Shown one piece after another: positions 46,658 through 55,294 of a stretch of 64,000 nucleotides of DNA. The stretch comes from Pseudomonas mandelii. GTDB lineage: Bacteria; Pseudomonadota; Gammaproteobacteria; Pseudomonadales; Pseudomonadaceae. The stretch is from positions 682,001 through 746,000 of the forward strand of contig NZ_LT629796.1 in NCBI RefSeq assembly GCF_900106065.1, given 5' to 3'. Each line of letters opens with the position of its first letter. The first letter of the stretch is position 1. The notes beneath the pieces are model-generated. The model ran no database searches and was not told where the DNA came from. It saw only the letters and a list, made by a program, of their open reading frames with translations. Made by a program: the position numbers and the translations under genes.

Positions 46658-47752
46658 TCAGATATTCGCGCGTAAAACGTTGGCGGGAAGCGGTTCACCG
46701 CGCTCGACACTCCCCGCCACAACCTCCATCAACCCACTCAACTCATACCCTTGGGCCTTGAGCCAATCCTGGTCGTAATAGCTGGTCTCATACCGCTCGC
46801 CGCCGTCGCACAGAATCGCCACGATCGACCCCGACTCCCCCGCCGCTGCCATCTGCCCGGCCGCCATCAAGGCACCGATCAGGTTGGTCCCGCTCGACCC
46901 GCCGACACGCCGTCCCAAATGTTGCGCCAGGTAATGCATGGCCGCCAGCGACAACGCGTCCGGCACCTTGACCATCGCATCGATCACCTTGGGCAGAAAC
47001 GACGCCTCGACCCGTGGCCGGCCAATGCCTTCAATCCGAGAACCATGGTCCAGTCGCAGGCTGGCATCCCCCGTCTGGTAGAAATCGAAGAACACCGAAC
47101 GCTCGGCATCGGCGCACAACACGCGGGTGCAATGCTGGCGATAACGCACGTATCGACCCAGCGTCGCGGTGGTGCCGCCGGTGCCGGGGCTGGAAATCAG
47201 CCAGCTCGGCTCCGGGTACCGTTCAAAACGCATTTGCTGGAAGATCGACTCGGCGATGTTGTTGTTCGCCCGCCAGTCAGTGGCGCGTTCGGCATAGGTG
47301 AACTGGTCGATGAAATGCCCGTCATGTTCGCGGGCCAGGCGCTCGGACTCGGCGTAGATCTGCGTCGGATCGTCGACCAGATGACTCTTGCCGCCGTAGA
47401 ACGCGATCTGCGCGATCTTCTCTTTGGACGTGGTCGCCGGCATCACCGCAATGAACGGCAAGCCCAGCAACCTGGCGAAGTAAGCCTCGGAAATCGCCGT
47501 CGAACCGCTGGACGCTTCAATCACCGGCGCGCCGGGTTTGAGCCAGCCGTTGCACAAAGCATAGAGGAACAACGAGCGCGCCAGCCGGTGCTTGAGGCTG
47601 CCGGTGGGATGGCTGGACTCGTCCTTGAAGTACAGCTCGATGCCCGCAAACCCCGGGAGCGGCAAAGGGATCAGGTGGGTGTCGGCGCTGCGCTGGAAGT
47701 CGGCTTCGATGATCCGGATGGCTTCGCGGGCCCACTGTCGGTTGTCGCTCAT
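46658..47752 (-). CDS. PLP-dependent cysteine synthase/desulfhydrase-like enzyme
   Basis: A 364-residue fold-type II PLP enzyme. The Schiff-base lysine is K54 in SSHPTGSLKHRLA, the substrate loop reads EASSGSTAISEA, and the phosphate-binding glycines read SPGTGGTTATLG. It is longer than CysK/CysM (about 310-325) because of an N-terminal helical addition. It could be a cysteine synthase or a cysteine desulfhydrase of the Cds1 kind; no neighbour decides. The ATG at 47752 is chosen from the family-like start SDNRQWAREAIR; the upstream frame opens only at a TTG. It is divergent from nhaA. Confidence 0.85.
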   Translation of the reverse strand: MSDNRQWAREAIRIIEADFQRSADTHLIPLPLPGFAGIELYFKDESSHPTGSLKHRLARSLFLYALCNGWLKPGAPVIEASSGSTAISEAYFARLLGLPFIAVMPATTSKEKIAQIAFYGGKSHLVDDPTQIYAESERLAREHDGHFIDQFTYAERATDWRANNNIAESIFQQMRFERYPEPSWLISSPGTGGTTATLGRYVRYRQHCTRVLCADAERSVFFDFYQTGDASLRLDHGSRIEGIGRPRVEASFLPKVIDAMVKVPDALSLAAMHYLAQHLGRRVGGSSGTNLIGALMAAGQMAAAGESGSIVAILCDGGERYETSYYDQDWLKAQGYELSGLMEVVAGSVERGEPLPANVLRANI

Positions 47753-47992
47753 GATGGTTTTTCTCGTTGAGTCGGCCTTCGTGCAAGGCTCAGCCCATAA
47801 GCTTAGGAAAAATCCCACGCCACGCACAGATACAGCTGAGGCCCAATACGTTTGGCAACTGCTAGGCTCATCTCCGTGCCAACCCCTCGCGTTGTAACGG
47901 TATATAACAAAAAAGAATATAACTTTTGTTTTAACAACCAACGGTACGGGTTAGGGTGTGCCACCTTTTTGATTTTTCGATGGAGAGCGACC
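47753..47992. promoter_or_regulatory. Divergent PLP-enzyme/nhaA control region
   Basis: 240 bases, AT-rich in the centre (about 47895-47935), where ATATAAC occurs twice in direct orientation. This is the likely promoter zone of nhaA or of the divergent pair. No known operator was recognised. Confidence 0.4.
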
Positions 47993-49180
47993 TTGCCTCT
48001 GCGTAGCACTTTCACGCGTTTCTTTCAGTTGGAAGCTGCCAGCGGTCTGTTATTGATCGCCGCGGCAGCCCTGGCTTTGATCATCAACAACTCCCCGTTG
48101 TCGTGGCTGTACAGCAGTTTCCTCGACACGCCGGTGGTGGCGCAGATCGGTGCGCTGCAAATCGCCAAACCGGCGCTGCTGTGGATCAACGACGGCCTGA
48201 TGGCCCTGTTTTTCCTGCTGATCGGCCTGGAAGTGAAGCGCGAAGTCCTCGACGGCCAGCTGTCGAAACCTTCGCAGATCGTCCTGCCCGGCGCGGCAGC
48301 GATTGGCGGCATGGTCGTTCCGGCACTCCTCTACTGGTTCCTCAATCGTGACAACCCGGCAGCCCTGAGTGGCTGGGCCATCCCGATGGCCACCGACATC
48401 GCCTTCGCCCTCGGCGTTCTCGCCCTGCTAGGCAAGCGCGTGCCGGTGTCGCTGAAACTGTTCCTGATGACCCTCGCGATCATTGACGACCTCGGCGCCA
48501 TTATCGTCATTGCGATCTTCTACTCCGGCACACTGTCGACACTTTCGCTGGCATTGGCTGCGTCGTGCATCGTCGCCTTGATCGCGATGAACCGGCTCGG
48601 CGTGGTCAAGCTCGGGCCGTACATGATCATCGGTTTGATCCTCTGGGTCTGCGTGCTCAAGAGCGGCGTCCACGCGACGCTGGCTGGTGTGACCCTGGCG
48701 TTCTGCATTCCCTTGCGCACAAAAAATGCCGAACCGTCACCGCTGCTGACCCTCGAACACGCCCTGCATCCCTGGGTGGCCTACGGCATTCTGCCGCTGT
48801 TCGCCTTCGCCAACGCCGGCCTGTCGCTCAGCGGCGTGACCATGGAAAGCTTCACTCACCACGTGCCGATGGGCATTGCGGTGGGCCTGCTGCTGGGCAA
48901 AACCGTCGGTGTGTTCGGCCTGACTTGGCTGGCCGTGAAAATCGGCATCGCCGCCCTGCCCCAAGGCGCCAACTGGGGCCAGGTGCTGGGTGTCGCGATC
49001 CTCTGTGGTATCGGCTTCACCATGAGCCTGTTTGTCGGTTCCCTGGCCTTCGAGCCGGGTGTCAGTGAATACGCCGGAATGGACCGGATGGGTATTTTGA
49101 CCGGTTCGATTCTGGCGGCATTGATCGGTTACGCGGTGACAGCGGTAGCGAGCCGCAAGCGCACCGCGCTGCCATCCTGA
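47993..49180 (+). CDS. nhaA: Na+/H+ antiporter NhaA, TTG start
   Basis: A 395-residue inner-membrane antiporter. The ion-binding pair of aspartates sits in [20 protein letters not shown], and the family segments [40 protein letters not shown] and [18 protein letters not shown] are intact. No ATG is available at the right place: the frame upstream opens only through TTG codons. I placed the start at TTG 47993, six bases after GGAGAG, giving the usual length and the N terminus [13 protein letters not shown]. Confidence 0.92.
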   Translation: MPLRSTFTRFFQLEAASGLLLIAAAALALIINNSPLSWLYSSFLDTPVVAQIGALQIAKPALLWINDGLMALFFLLIGLEVKREVLDGQLSKPSQIVLPGAAAIGGMVVPALLYWFLNRDNPAALSGWAIPMATDIAFALGVLALLGKRVPVSLKLFLMTLAIIDDLGAIIVIAIFYSGTLSTLSLALAASCIVALIAMNRLGVVKLGPYMIIGLILWVCVLKSGVHATLAGVTLAFCIPLRTKNAEPSPLLTLEHALHPWVAYGILPLFAFANAGLSLSGVTMESFTHHVPMGIAVGLLLGKTVGVFGLTWLAVKIGIAALPQGANWGQVLGVAILCGIGFTMSLFVGSLAFEPGVSEYAGMDRMGILTGSILAALIGYAVTAVASRKRTALPS

Positions 49181-49252
49181 GCGAAAGAGAACCCTCTTAA
49201 CGACAATCAGGATTCGTCCTACAGCCACGTTTGACCTCGTTCGTTAACGTCG

Positions 49253-49275
49253 CACAGCCCCTTATCCGGGGCTGT
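49253..49275 (+). promoter_or_regulatory. Hairpin upstream of the bacteriocin gene
   Basis: ACAGCCCC / GGGGCTGT form an 8-bp stem with a seven-base loop, ending 26 bases before the bacteriocin ATG. No T tract follows. It may be the terminator remnant of nhaA or a leader structure. No clear PrtN P-box was recognised. Confidence 0.4.
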
Positions 49276-49300
49276 CGATGTGCGAGCGCAAGGAAGATCA

Positions 49301-50524
49301 ATGGCTGGAAACAAGGATATCCCCCGGGTTAAAAACCCACCGTCCGGCGACGGACACCACGTCACTCACCGCTTCATGACGGCCTCCGAACTGGCCGAGC
49401 GGGACGCCCGACAAAACACTTACGACGCCATGCTCGCCAGGCAAGAGGCCTTCGAGCTCAGTCGTGAGATCGCCCCCAAAAGGGACGAATCGGTTCGTGC
49501 CGGTTGCGTCTTCGCCAAGTCCTGCAAACTGCCGGACGCCATCATCGACTACTCGAATCCTTCGGGCATGGTACCTACCGACAGCCTCAAGGATTACGGG
49601 GAAGTCGCCTGGCTGGGTGCCCGCGAAGCGGACGATGCCGGGCTGCTGAATCTCGAAACCATCAGCGGCAGTACGCTCTCGCTCGGCATTGGCCGACTCG
49701 CCCTGAGTGCTCCGACGCTCGCGGCTCCGGTGGCCGCAATCGGCGCCGCCGGGGCCACCGCGCTGGCTACGGTGATCGCGCTGTTCTGGACGCCAAGCCT
49801 GGGCGACAGCGCGCTGTATACCGAAGATCAGTTGCGCGCTCTGAAACAGGCCAGGACCCGCGTTCGCTTGCAGGTCGAGCAACAGGCGGATGGCCGTCTC
49901 AAGGGTTATGGCTTCTACACCGGCAAGAACCGCGGTTGGGAAATGGTTGATGTTGTGCAGTTCACCTTGCGCGACAGTCAGCAGGTGGCGGATCTAGGGG
50001 ATGGGGTTGAGCTGATCTGGACACCGGCAGTGGATGGTTCGGACATTCTCGGGATTCCGGCGCTGGAGGCTGCTCCACGAGCGCCGCATATTTGGGTGTA
50101 TCCGCCGACGAAAGCGGCTGACGGGATTATTGTGAATCCGGTGTATCCGCCTGATTACAAGGATTTCATTCTTGTGTTTCCGGTGGGGTCGGGGGTGCAA
50201 CCGGTCTACATCGTGGTTAGTGCTTCAGGACGAAAACTTCCTAACCCCGATCATGACTATCACTCCGCGCCCGAAACAGAAGAAATCACCGGATTTTCAG
50301 GCTTGCGCGAAGCGAAGAAGAAAACGCCACGGCAAGGAGGCGGAGGCCTTCGAGAACGTTGGATTGATAACAAAGGCCGAACCATCTATGAATGGGACTC
50401 TTTGCATGGAGAGCTAGAAGCCTATCGTGCAAGCGATGGAAGTCATCTTGGCTCGTTCGATCACAAAACTGGTGAACAAATAGATCCACCAAAAAAAAAC
50501 CGAAGCATTAAAAAGTATCTGTGA
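49301..50524 (+). CDS. S-type pyocin-like bacteriocin with colicin E3-type rRNase domain
   Basis: A 407-residue toxin. Residues 1-130 are a conserved but unassigned N-terminal part with two cysteines (C69, C75). Residues 130-165 are Ala/Gly-rich and helical. About 170-308 is the Pyocin_S domain (ADLGDGVELIWTPAVDG, HIWVYPPTKAADGIIVNPVY). Residues 314-407 match the colicin E3 cytotoxic domain, which cuts 16S rRNA at the decoding site: DYHSAPETEE, TPRQGGGG, IYEWDSLHGELEAYRASDG, and a C terminus IKKYL. It is much shorter than most S pyocins (600+ residues) and shows no classical receptor-binding region. AGGAAG precedes the ATG at 49301. The 3' end is AT-richer than the rest. The immunity gene follows at seven bases. 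Confidence 0.92.
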   Translation: MAGNKDIPRVKNPPSGDGHHVTHRFMTASELAERDARQNTYDAMLARQEAFELSREIAPKRDESVRAGCVFAKSCKLPDAIIDYSNPSGMVPTDSLKDYGEVAWLGAREADDAGLLNLETISGSTLSLGIGRLALSAPTLAAPVAAIGAAGATALATVIALFWTPSLGDSALYTEDQLRALKQARTRVRLQVEQQADGRLKGYGFYTGKNRGWEMVDVVQFTLRDSQQVADLGDGVELIWTPAVDGSDILGIPALEAAPRAPHIWVYPPTKAADGIIVNPVYPPDYKDFILVFPVGSGVQPVYIVVSASGRKLPNPDHDYHSAPETEEITGFSGLREAKKKTPRQGGGGLRERWIDNKGRTIYEWDSLHGELEAYRASDGSHLGSFDHKTGEQIDPPKKNRSIKKYL

Positions 50525-50531
50525 GGACTAC

Positions 50532-50786
50532 ATGGGACTGAAAGTCAGATTGGACTGGTACGACAAGGAAACGGAAATAGCGGACGGAAAGGAATACTCC
50601 GCCGACCTTGGCGATGACGGTTCAATAATCGCCGCGTTGGGCTTGATGGCGGAAAGCGAGATTTACGATGGTGGATTCGATGTGTTGGTTGCTTGGATTC
50701 CAGAGATTCAGCCTCTGTTCAACCATCAAATTGATATTTCCGCTTTTGACTACCAGATTGCGTTTCGATATCGGAAAGAATGGTGA
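50532..50786 (+). CDS. Colicin E3-type immunity protein
   Basis: An 84-residue acidic protein. MGLKVRLDWYDKETEIADGK, YSADLGDDGSIIAALGLM and LFNHQIDISAFDYQIAFRYR correspond to the cloacin/colicin E3 immunity family, which binds the rRNase domain and blocks it. It sits seven bases after the toxin gene and must be co-made with it. AT content is higher than in the surrounding chromosome, consistent with exchange as a toxin-immunity cassette. Confidence 0.94.
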   Translation: MGLKVRLDWYDKETEIADGKEYSADLGDDGSIIAALGLMAESEIYDGGFDVLVAWIPEIQPLFNHQIDISAFDYQIAFRYRKEW

Positions 50787-50837
50787 GAGTGCCCAAATCG
50801 TTTTTTATCCGATAAATGACTATCCATCAAAAAAGCC

Positions 50838-51062
50838 ATGAAACATCTAATTATGGGAGTTCCGAAAGGAGAAGACTTTCCTTCATTCGAGAAACAGATC
50901 CCCATTGCCACCACTGAGCTCAAATTCATCATGGGATGGGCGAATGACGAAGACCCGTTGCATGATTACCGGCTAACCGACCAACAAGTCCTCGGTATAG
51001 AAAAAGCGTGCGCAATGGAGCTACCTAAAGATCTCGAATTGTTTCTGACTTCACACGACTAA
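50838..51062 (+). CDS. Second immunity-like small protein (pyocin S6-immunity type)
   Basis: A 74-residue acidic protein, MKHLIMGVPKGEDFPSFEKQ, with a C-terminal LTDQQVLGIEKACAMELPKD. The pattern (ELKFIMGW, DYRLTDQQ, PKDLELFL) resembles proteins that, as I recall, carry the annotation pyocin S6 family toxin immunity protein. The ribosome site is poor. It lies 51 bases after the E3-type immunity gene and is AT-rich. It may be an orphan immunity gene protecting against another toxin, or a remnant. Confidence 0.6.
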   Translation: MKHLIMGVPKGEDFPSFEKQIPIATTELKFIMGWANDEDPLHDYRLTDQQVLGIEKACAMELPKDLELFLTSHD

Positions 51063-51123
51063 CACTATTGAAAACCAGTTCTCATAGAACGTCTTTCCGC
51101 ACCCGCCATCCTGCCCCCCTCAA

Positions 51124-51164
51124 AAAACAAAACCCCGACCAGTCACCTGATCAGGGTTTTCTTT
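51124..51164 (-). terminator. Rho-independent terminator of the SlyB-like gene
   Basis: On the minus strand CCCTGATCAG / CTGGTCGGGG pairs through all ten positions if two G-U wobbles are allowed, with a GTGA loop and a T-rich tail (TTTTGTTTTTT). The complementary strand has mismatches, so it works only in this direction. Confidence 0.85.
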
Positions 51165-51180
51165 TACCGCTCGTTCCCGC

Positions 51181-51645
51181 TTAGTGCGTAACGCGGCTCG
51201 TACCGTCAACAGTCGCAATCCGTACCCGCTCGCCCACGCGGAACACTTCATTCTCCTGAACCTGCTGCACATAGGCGCGCATGCTGCCGTCGTCTTCACG
51301 GACGGTGATTTCCACGCCTTGGGTGCGGGTCAGGCCTTCTTCAGTGGCTGAACCGAGCAGGCCGCCCGCCACGGCGCCGATGACCGCAGCGACGATGCTG
51401 CCTTTACCGCCGCCGATGGCGCTACCGCCGACACCGCCGACCACTGCGCCCGCTGCGCCGCCGATCGGGGTCTTGGTGCCTTCGATTTTCACCGGACGCA
51501 AGGATTCGATGGTGCCCATGCGAACGGTCTGCACACGACGCGCTTCGTCACGGGAATAGGAGTCACCGGTCAGGCTCGATTGGCAGCCGGTGAGCAACAT
51601 CGCCATCGTGGAAAAGGAAGCAACCAGCAGAACAGACTTACGCAT
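51181..51645 (-). CDS. slyB: SlyB-like outer-membrane lipoprotein with glycine zipper
   Basis: A 154-residue lipoprotein. The lipobox LLTGC gives Cys21. A glycine zipper of two helices covers about residues 60-105 (GGAAGAVVGGVGGSAIGG, AVIGAVAGGLLGSATEE), and a small beta domain closes the C terminus (VFRVGERVRIATVDG). This is the Rickettsia 17-kDa antigen / SlyB / PcpY type. The ATG at 51645 has GGAG in front; the longer frame upstream is leader. It has its own terminator. Confidence 0.88.
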   Translation of the reverse strand: MRKSVLLVASFSTMAMLLTGCQSSLTGDSYSRDEARRVQTVRMGTIESLRPVKIEGTKTPIGGAAGAVVGGVGGSAIGGGKGSIVAAVIGAVAGGLLGSATEEGLTRTQGVEITVREDDGSMRAYVQQVQENEVFRVGERVRIATVDGTSRVTH

Positions 51646-51811
51646 AGCATCAACTCCAAAGGACAAGTATTCATTAAACTCCGCAGCTTGACGTCTGTCA
51701 CGGCATCGCCCGGATAAAATTGGTTTCATTCAGGCTCGGTACAGGCGCCTCGGAACTCACCACACAGTAGCGGCAAACCGAAAAACCTGCCCCACTGACC
51801 CAAGGATTTTC

Positions 51812-52048
51812 ATGGATTACTTCATCATTGTTGTCACCACGGTCGCCGGTTTGTACTTCCACTGGTGGCTGTACGTGCGGATCAAGCGCTGGATGGACCG
51901 CGATCTGGCGTTGGCGCTGGCGGGTAAAGACGAGCAGAAAAAAGCGTTCATGCTCGAGCAACTGGCAAGCGCTCAGGCGCAGAAGATCAAGCGCCGGGAC
52001 CTGCCCCAGTGGCTTGAAGCCGCTGCGGCAGGCTATCCCGATCGGTAG
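51812..52048 (+). CDS. Small single-span membrane protein
   Basis: A 78-residue protein. Residues 3-22 (YFIIVVTTVAGLYFHWWLYV) form one membrane helix, followed by a basic helix with KRWMDRDLALALAGKDEQKK and a soluble tail RRDLPQWLEAAAAGYPDR. No domain known to me. It ends five bases before the convergent pdxH stop. Confidence 0.7.
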   Translation: MDYFIIVVTTVAGLYFHWWLYVRIKRWMDRDLALALAGKDEQKKAFMLEQLASAQAQKIKRRDLPQWLEAAAAGYPDR

Positions 52049-52053
52049 ACTGC

Positions 52054-52701
52054 TTAAGGTGCCAGACGTTCAAGAATCCAGTCGGCGCCTTGCAAACGGT
52101 AGTTGAGGCGATCGTGCAGGCGGCTCGGACGGCCTTGCCAGAACTCGATGCGCTCGGGTAGCAAGCGGTAACCGCCCCAATGTTCCGGGCAGTGCGGTTG
52201 AGTGTCGCTGAAACGTTGCTCGGTGTTCTTGAGCAGCGCTTCCAGTTCAGCACGATCGGCGATCACCCGGCTCTGGGGCGAAGCCCAGGCACCGAGACGA
52301 CTGCCCAGCGGGCGGACCTGGAAATAGGCGTCGGACTCTTCAGCCGTAACCTTCACCACCCGCCCTTCGATGCGCACCTGGCGCTCCAGGGTCGGCCAGA
52401 AAAACGTCATGGCGGCGAACGGGTTTGCCGCCAGATGCTGGCCTTTGGCGCTGTCGTAGTTGGTGAAGAAGGTGAAACCCTCTTCGTCCAGGCCCTTGAG
52501 CAGCAGAATGCGGCAATGCGGCCGACCGTCCTGATCGACGGTGGCCAGGGTCATGGCATTGGCCTCCACCGGCGGTTGCTCGGTTTTCACCGCGTCCGCA
52601 AACCACTGATGGAACAGTCCGAACGGCTCGGCCGGGGCTTGCGCCTCGGTCAGACCGTCACGGGTGTAGTCGCGACGCATATCAGCCAGGCCCTGGGTCA
52701 T
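52054..52701 (-). CDS. pdxH: Pyridoxamine 5'-phosphate oxidase
   Basis: A 215-residue FMN enzyme that makes pyridoxal 5'-phosphate. It begins [20 protein letters not shown]. Family segments [59 protein letters not shown] and the C-terminal [16 protein letters not shown] are all present, including the terminal LERLAP. Confidence 0.97.
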   Translation of the reverse strand: MTQGLADMRRDYTRDGLTEAQAPAEPFGLFHQWFADAVKTEQPPVEANAMTLATVDQDGRPHCRILLLKGLDEEGFTFFTNYDSAKGQHLAANPFAAMTFFWPTLERQVRIEGRVVKVTAEESDAYFQVRPLGSRLGAWASPQSRVIADRAELEALLKNTEQRFSDTQPHCPEHWGGYRLLPERIEFWQGRPSRLHDRLNYRLQGADWILERLAP

Positions 52702-52725
52702 GGCGCATTCCTTTTGGTTAACGAA

Positions 52726-53832
52726 TCACTTCTTTGCAGCATCGGCAGCGGCGACTTTCTTGTCAGCCACTGCGGCTTTTGCTGGGGCAGTCTTTTTCGC
52801 CGGGGTCGCGGTTTTAGCCGGTGTCTTCTTGGCTGGAGCCTTGGCGGCTTTCTTGGCCGGGGCTTTTTTCGCAGCAGGCACAGCCGCTTTTTTCGCCGCA
52901 GGTGCAGGCGTGACAGGCTTGACCACTGGCTTGACGTCCTGGGCAGCGACCAGGCGAACGGGCGCCGGAGCCGGCATGTTGTACTTGCTCAGCAACGCGA
53001 CCATGGTGTTTTGCGGAGTCACCAGCAATTCCACACGACGGTTCAAGGCGCGACCTTCGTTGCTGTCGTTGGCTGCACGAGGGGCTTCACCGCCCATGCC
53101 GCGCAGCATCAGGCGATCACGCTGCAAACCGCTGAGGCGGAAGATCGCAGCGACGGCTTGCGCACGCTCCTGGCTCAGTTTGACGTTGGCCGGTGCGGCG
53201 CCCGAGGTATCACTGTGACCCAGTACCAGGACGGCGGTCTTAGGATCGACTTCCAGGATTTTCGCGACGCGAGTGAACGGGCCTAGGGTCACGGGCAGCA
53301 ACATGGCCGGACGGTCCGGGTTGAACGAGCCTTCTACCGGCGCGGTCACGACCAATACGTTTTCACGACGCTCAAGTTGCAGATTGCTGTCCTTGATCGC
53401 TTCACGCAGGCGCGGCTCGTAGTCGTCGAGCCAGGCTTGAGTGACTTTAGGATCCGGCATCGGCACGGCTTTGGCGGTGGGTTGATCTTTACCCCCGAAC
53501 GGCCACCACCACTTTCCACCGGCTTCAGCTTCAGCCTTGGCCACTTCGACAGGCTTGGCTTCGGGTTTTACTTCCGGCTTTTTGTCGAGCGCTTCATCGG
53601 AGCCGAACGGCCAGTACCAAGGGTTGGAACTTTCAGCTTTGGTCACTGGAGCCGCGGCGGCCGTTTTCAAAGGGGCTGGGGTCGGGGCCGGAGCCGGCTC
53701 TTTCGCCGCGACTTTGTCGGAGGAGCCGAACGGCCACCAGCTGCTGCCATCCGAATCATTTTGTGGGGTCTGTGCACAACCGGTGATCGCGACACACAGG
53801 GCCAAGGCAAGGGTGGTTTTATTGAATGACAT
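52726..53832 (-). CDS. OmpA-family lipoprotein with Trp/Pro repeats and histone H1-like tail
   Basis: A 368-residue exported protein. The signal peptide ends in the lipobox-like AITGC (Cys19). Three WPFG motifs follow in Pro/Ala-rich linkers: SWWPFGSSD (31-39), PWYWPFGSD (71-79) and KWWWPFGGKD (107-116). The OmpA peptidoglycan-binding domain (about 160-285) includes VLVLGHSDTSG and NEGRALNRRVELLV. The last 70 residues are a Lys/Ala/Pro repeat (AKKAP, PAKKTPAK), like AlgP or eukaryotic H1. The combination is unusual. Peptidoglycan contact is likely; the role of the basic tail is unknown. It is transcribed in the same direction as pdxH, 24 bases upstream of it. Confidence 0.85.
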   Translation of the reverse strand: MSFNKTTLALALCVAITGCAQTPQNDSDGSSWWPFGSSDKVAAKEPAPAPTPAPLKTAAAAPVTKAESSNPWYWPFGSDEALDKKPEVKPEAKPVEVAKAEAEAGGKWWWPFGGKDQPTAKAVPMPDPKVTQAWLDDYEPRLREAIKDSNLQLERRENVLVVTAPVEGSFNPDRPAMLLPVTLGPFTRVAKILEVDPKTAVLVLGHSDTSGAAPANVKLSQERAQAVAAIFRLSGLQRDRLMLRGMGGEAPRAANDSNEGRALNRRVELLVTPQNTMVALLSKYNMPAPAPVRLVAAQDVKPVVKPVTPAPAAKKAAVPAAKKAPAKKAAKAPAKKTPAKTATPAKKTAPAKAAVADKKVAAADAAKK

Positions 53833-53945
53833 TGGATATCCACAAAAATGAAATCATAAAAAATCAGGCCGGCGTGACCGGATAAACAGACGGTTGGAAA
53901 CCATAATGGCCTTCGGGTTCCGGCCCTGGAGCCCGAGAGTGCGTA

Positions 53946-55091
53946 TTACAGACAAGTGGCCAGTACCCGCGCAAGCTTCTGCGCGCGCGGATCCATCAAG
54001 ACGTAAGGCCCCAGTGTATTTGTCACAAATCCGAAGGCCACATCATGTTCCGGGTCAGCAAAACCGATGGAGCCGCCAGCGCCCGGATGGCCGAATGCCC
54101 GCGGGCCGAGGCCGTAAGTCGCATTGGGAACGTCCGGTTGATCAAGCATGCAACCCAGGCCAAAACGGGTCCGGGTCAATAAAGTCTTGTCTTCGCCAAG
54201 GCTGTGTTCGCGGGTCAGCTCCTCGAGCATTTCGCTTTCCAGCAGGCTGCCATCAAGCAGGCCGGCGTAGAAACCAGCAAGGCTACGGGCGTTACCGTGG
54301 CCATTGGCGGCGGGTTGTTGCATCCGGCGCCATTCGGGTTTGTTGGTGCTGGTCATGATCGACGGCGGGTTAGTGAAGGCCCGGGTGGTCATGGCGGTCG
54401 GCTCGCGCATAGTCACTTGCAGCAAGCGCTGGGCCGCCGCATCGCCAACGTTGCCCTTGCCGCGGGCGATGTGCGCCACGCGATGGAACTCTTCGTCCGC
54501 CAGGCCCACATGGAAATCCAGCCCTAACGGCTTGGCGACCCGCGCCACAATCGATGAGCCCGGCCCACGACCGTCGGCACGGCGCAGCAACTCGCCCACC
54601 AGCCAGCCATAGGTGATTGCCGCGTAACCGTGGCCTTCGCCCGGTGTCCACCACGGCGTTTCGGCAGCAAGGGCATCGACCATGGTGTACCAGTCGTAGA
54701 GCGCTTCGGGTGCCAGCAACTCGCGCAGTGCCGGCAGACCGGCCTGATGGCAGAGCAACTGGCGCAAGGTGACGGAGTCTTTGCCGGCGGCGGCGAATTC
54801 GGGCCAGTAGCGCGCCACCGGGGCATCCAGTTGCAGCTTGCCTTCGGCCACCAATTGCAGGGCGGTGACGGCAGTGAAGGTCTTGGTGCAGGAGAACAGG
54901 TTGGCGATAGTGTCGCTGTGCCAGGCTTCAAGGCCATCCTTGTCGGCGGTACCGGCCCAGAGGTCGAGGACGGTTTCGCCACCGACCCGGATGCACAACG
55001 CCGCACCACGTTCCTGAGGATCGTCGAACAGCGCCGCGAACGCTTCGCGTACTGCTTCGAACTTAAGCTCGTAATGACCCTGAATCTGCAC
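53946..55091 (-). CDS. Serine hydrolase of the beta-lactamase/family VIII esterase type, GTG start
   Basis: A 381-residue enzyme of the beta-lactamase-like (EstB/LACTB) family. The nucleophile motif S67-C-T-K70 (NLFSCTKTFTA) and the later Tyr region AAITYGWLVGE are visible, and HPGAGGSIG occupies the third-motif position. Such proteins are usually esterases rather than beta-lactamases. I chose the GTG at 55091, six bases after GGGGAG; the TTG two codons earlier would touch that ribosome site. There is no signal peptide, so it is cytoplasmic. Confidence 0.88.
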   Translation of the reverse strand: MQIQGHYELKFEAVREAFAALFDDPQERGAALCIRVGGETVLDLWAGTADKDGLEAWHSDTIANLFSCTKTFTAVTALQLVAEGKLQLDAPVARYWPEFAAAGKDSVTLRQLLCHQAGLPALRELLAPEALYDWYTMVDALAAETPWWTPGEGHGYAAITYGWLVGELLRRADGRGPGSSIVARVAKPLGLDFHVGLADEEFHRVAHIARGKGNVGDAAAQRLLQVTMREPTAMTTRAFTNPPSIMTSTNKPEWRRMQQPAANGHGNARSLAGFYAGLLDGSLLESEMLEELTREHSLGEDKTLLTRTRFGLGCMLDQPDVPNATYGLGPRAFGHPGAGGSIGFADPEHDVAFGFVTNTLGPYVLMDPRAQKLARVLATCL

Positions 55092-55207
55092 CCGCAACTC
55101 CCCGGACTATCGTTCTACAAAGTGGCCCGCATTGTTCCAGCCATTGAAGGTTTTGGGAACAGGCGTGAGCCGGGCGGTCGGTTGCCCATGGATTGGATCA
55201 GAAATTT

Positions 55208-55282
55208 GTCGTCAGGCTCGCTCCCCAGGGATCACGCAGCACCATGGTGGGAGCGAGCCTGCTCGCGAAGAACGATAACGCG
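55208..55282. repeat. REP pair, one arm degenerate
   Basis: A diverged arm GTCAGGCTCGCTCCCCAG (from about 55210) faces a good copy GTGGGAGCGAGCCTGCTCGC (55249 on), which runs into AACGATAACGCGGTC, a trailer also seen in the pair at 46555 (AACGATAATGCGGTC). Confidence 0.8.
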
Positions 55283-55294
55283 GTCGAGCAGGGC

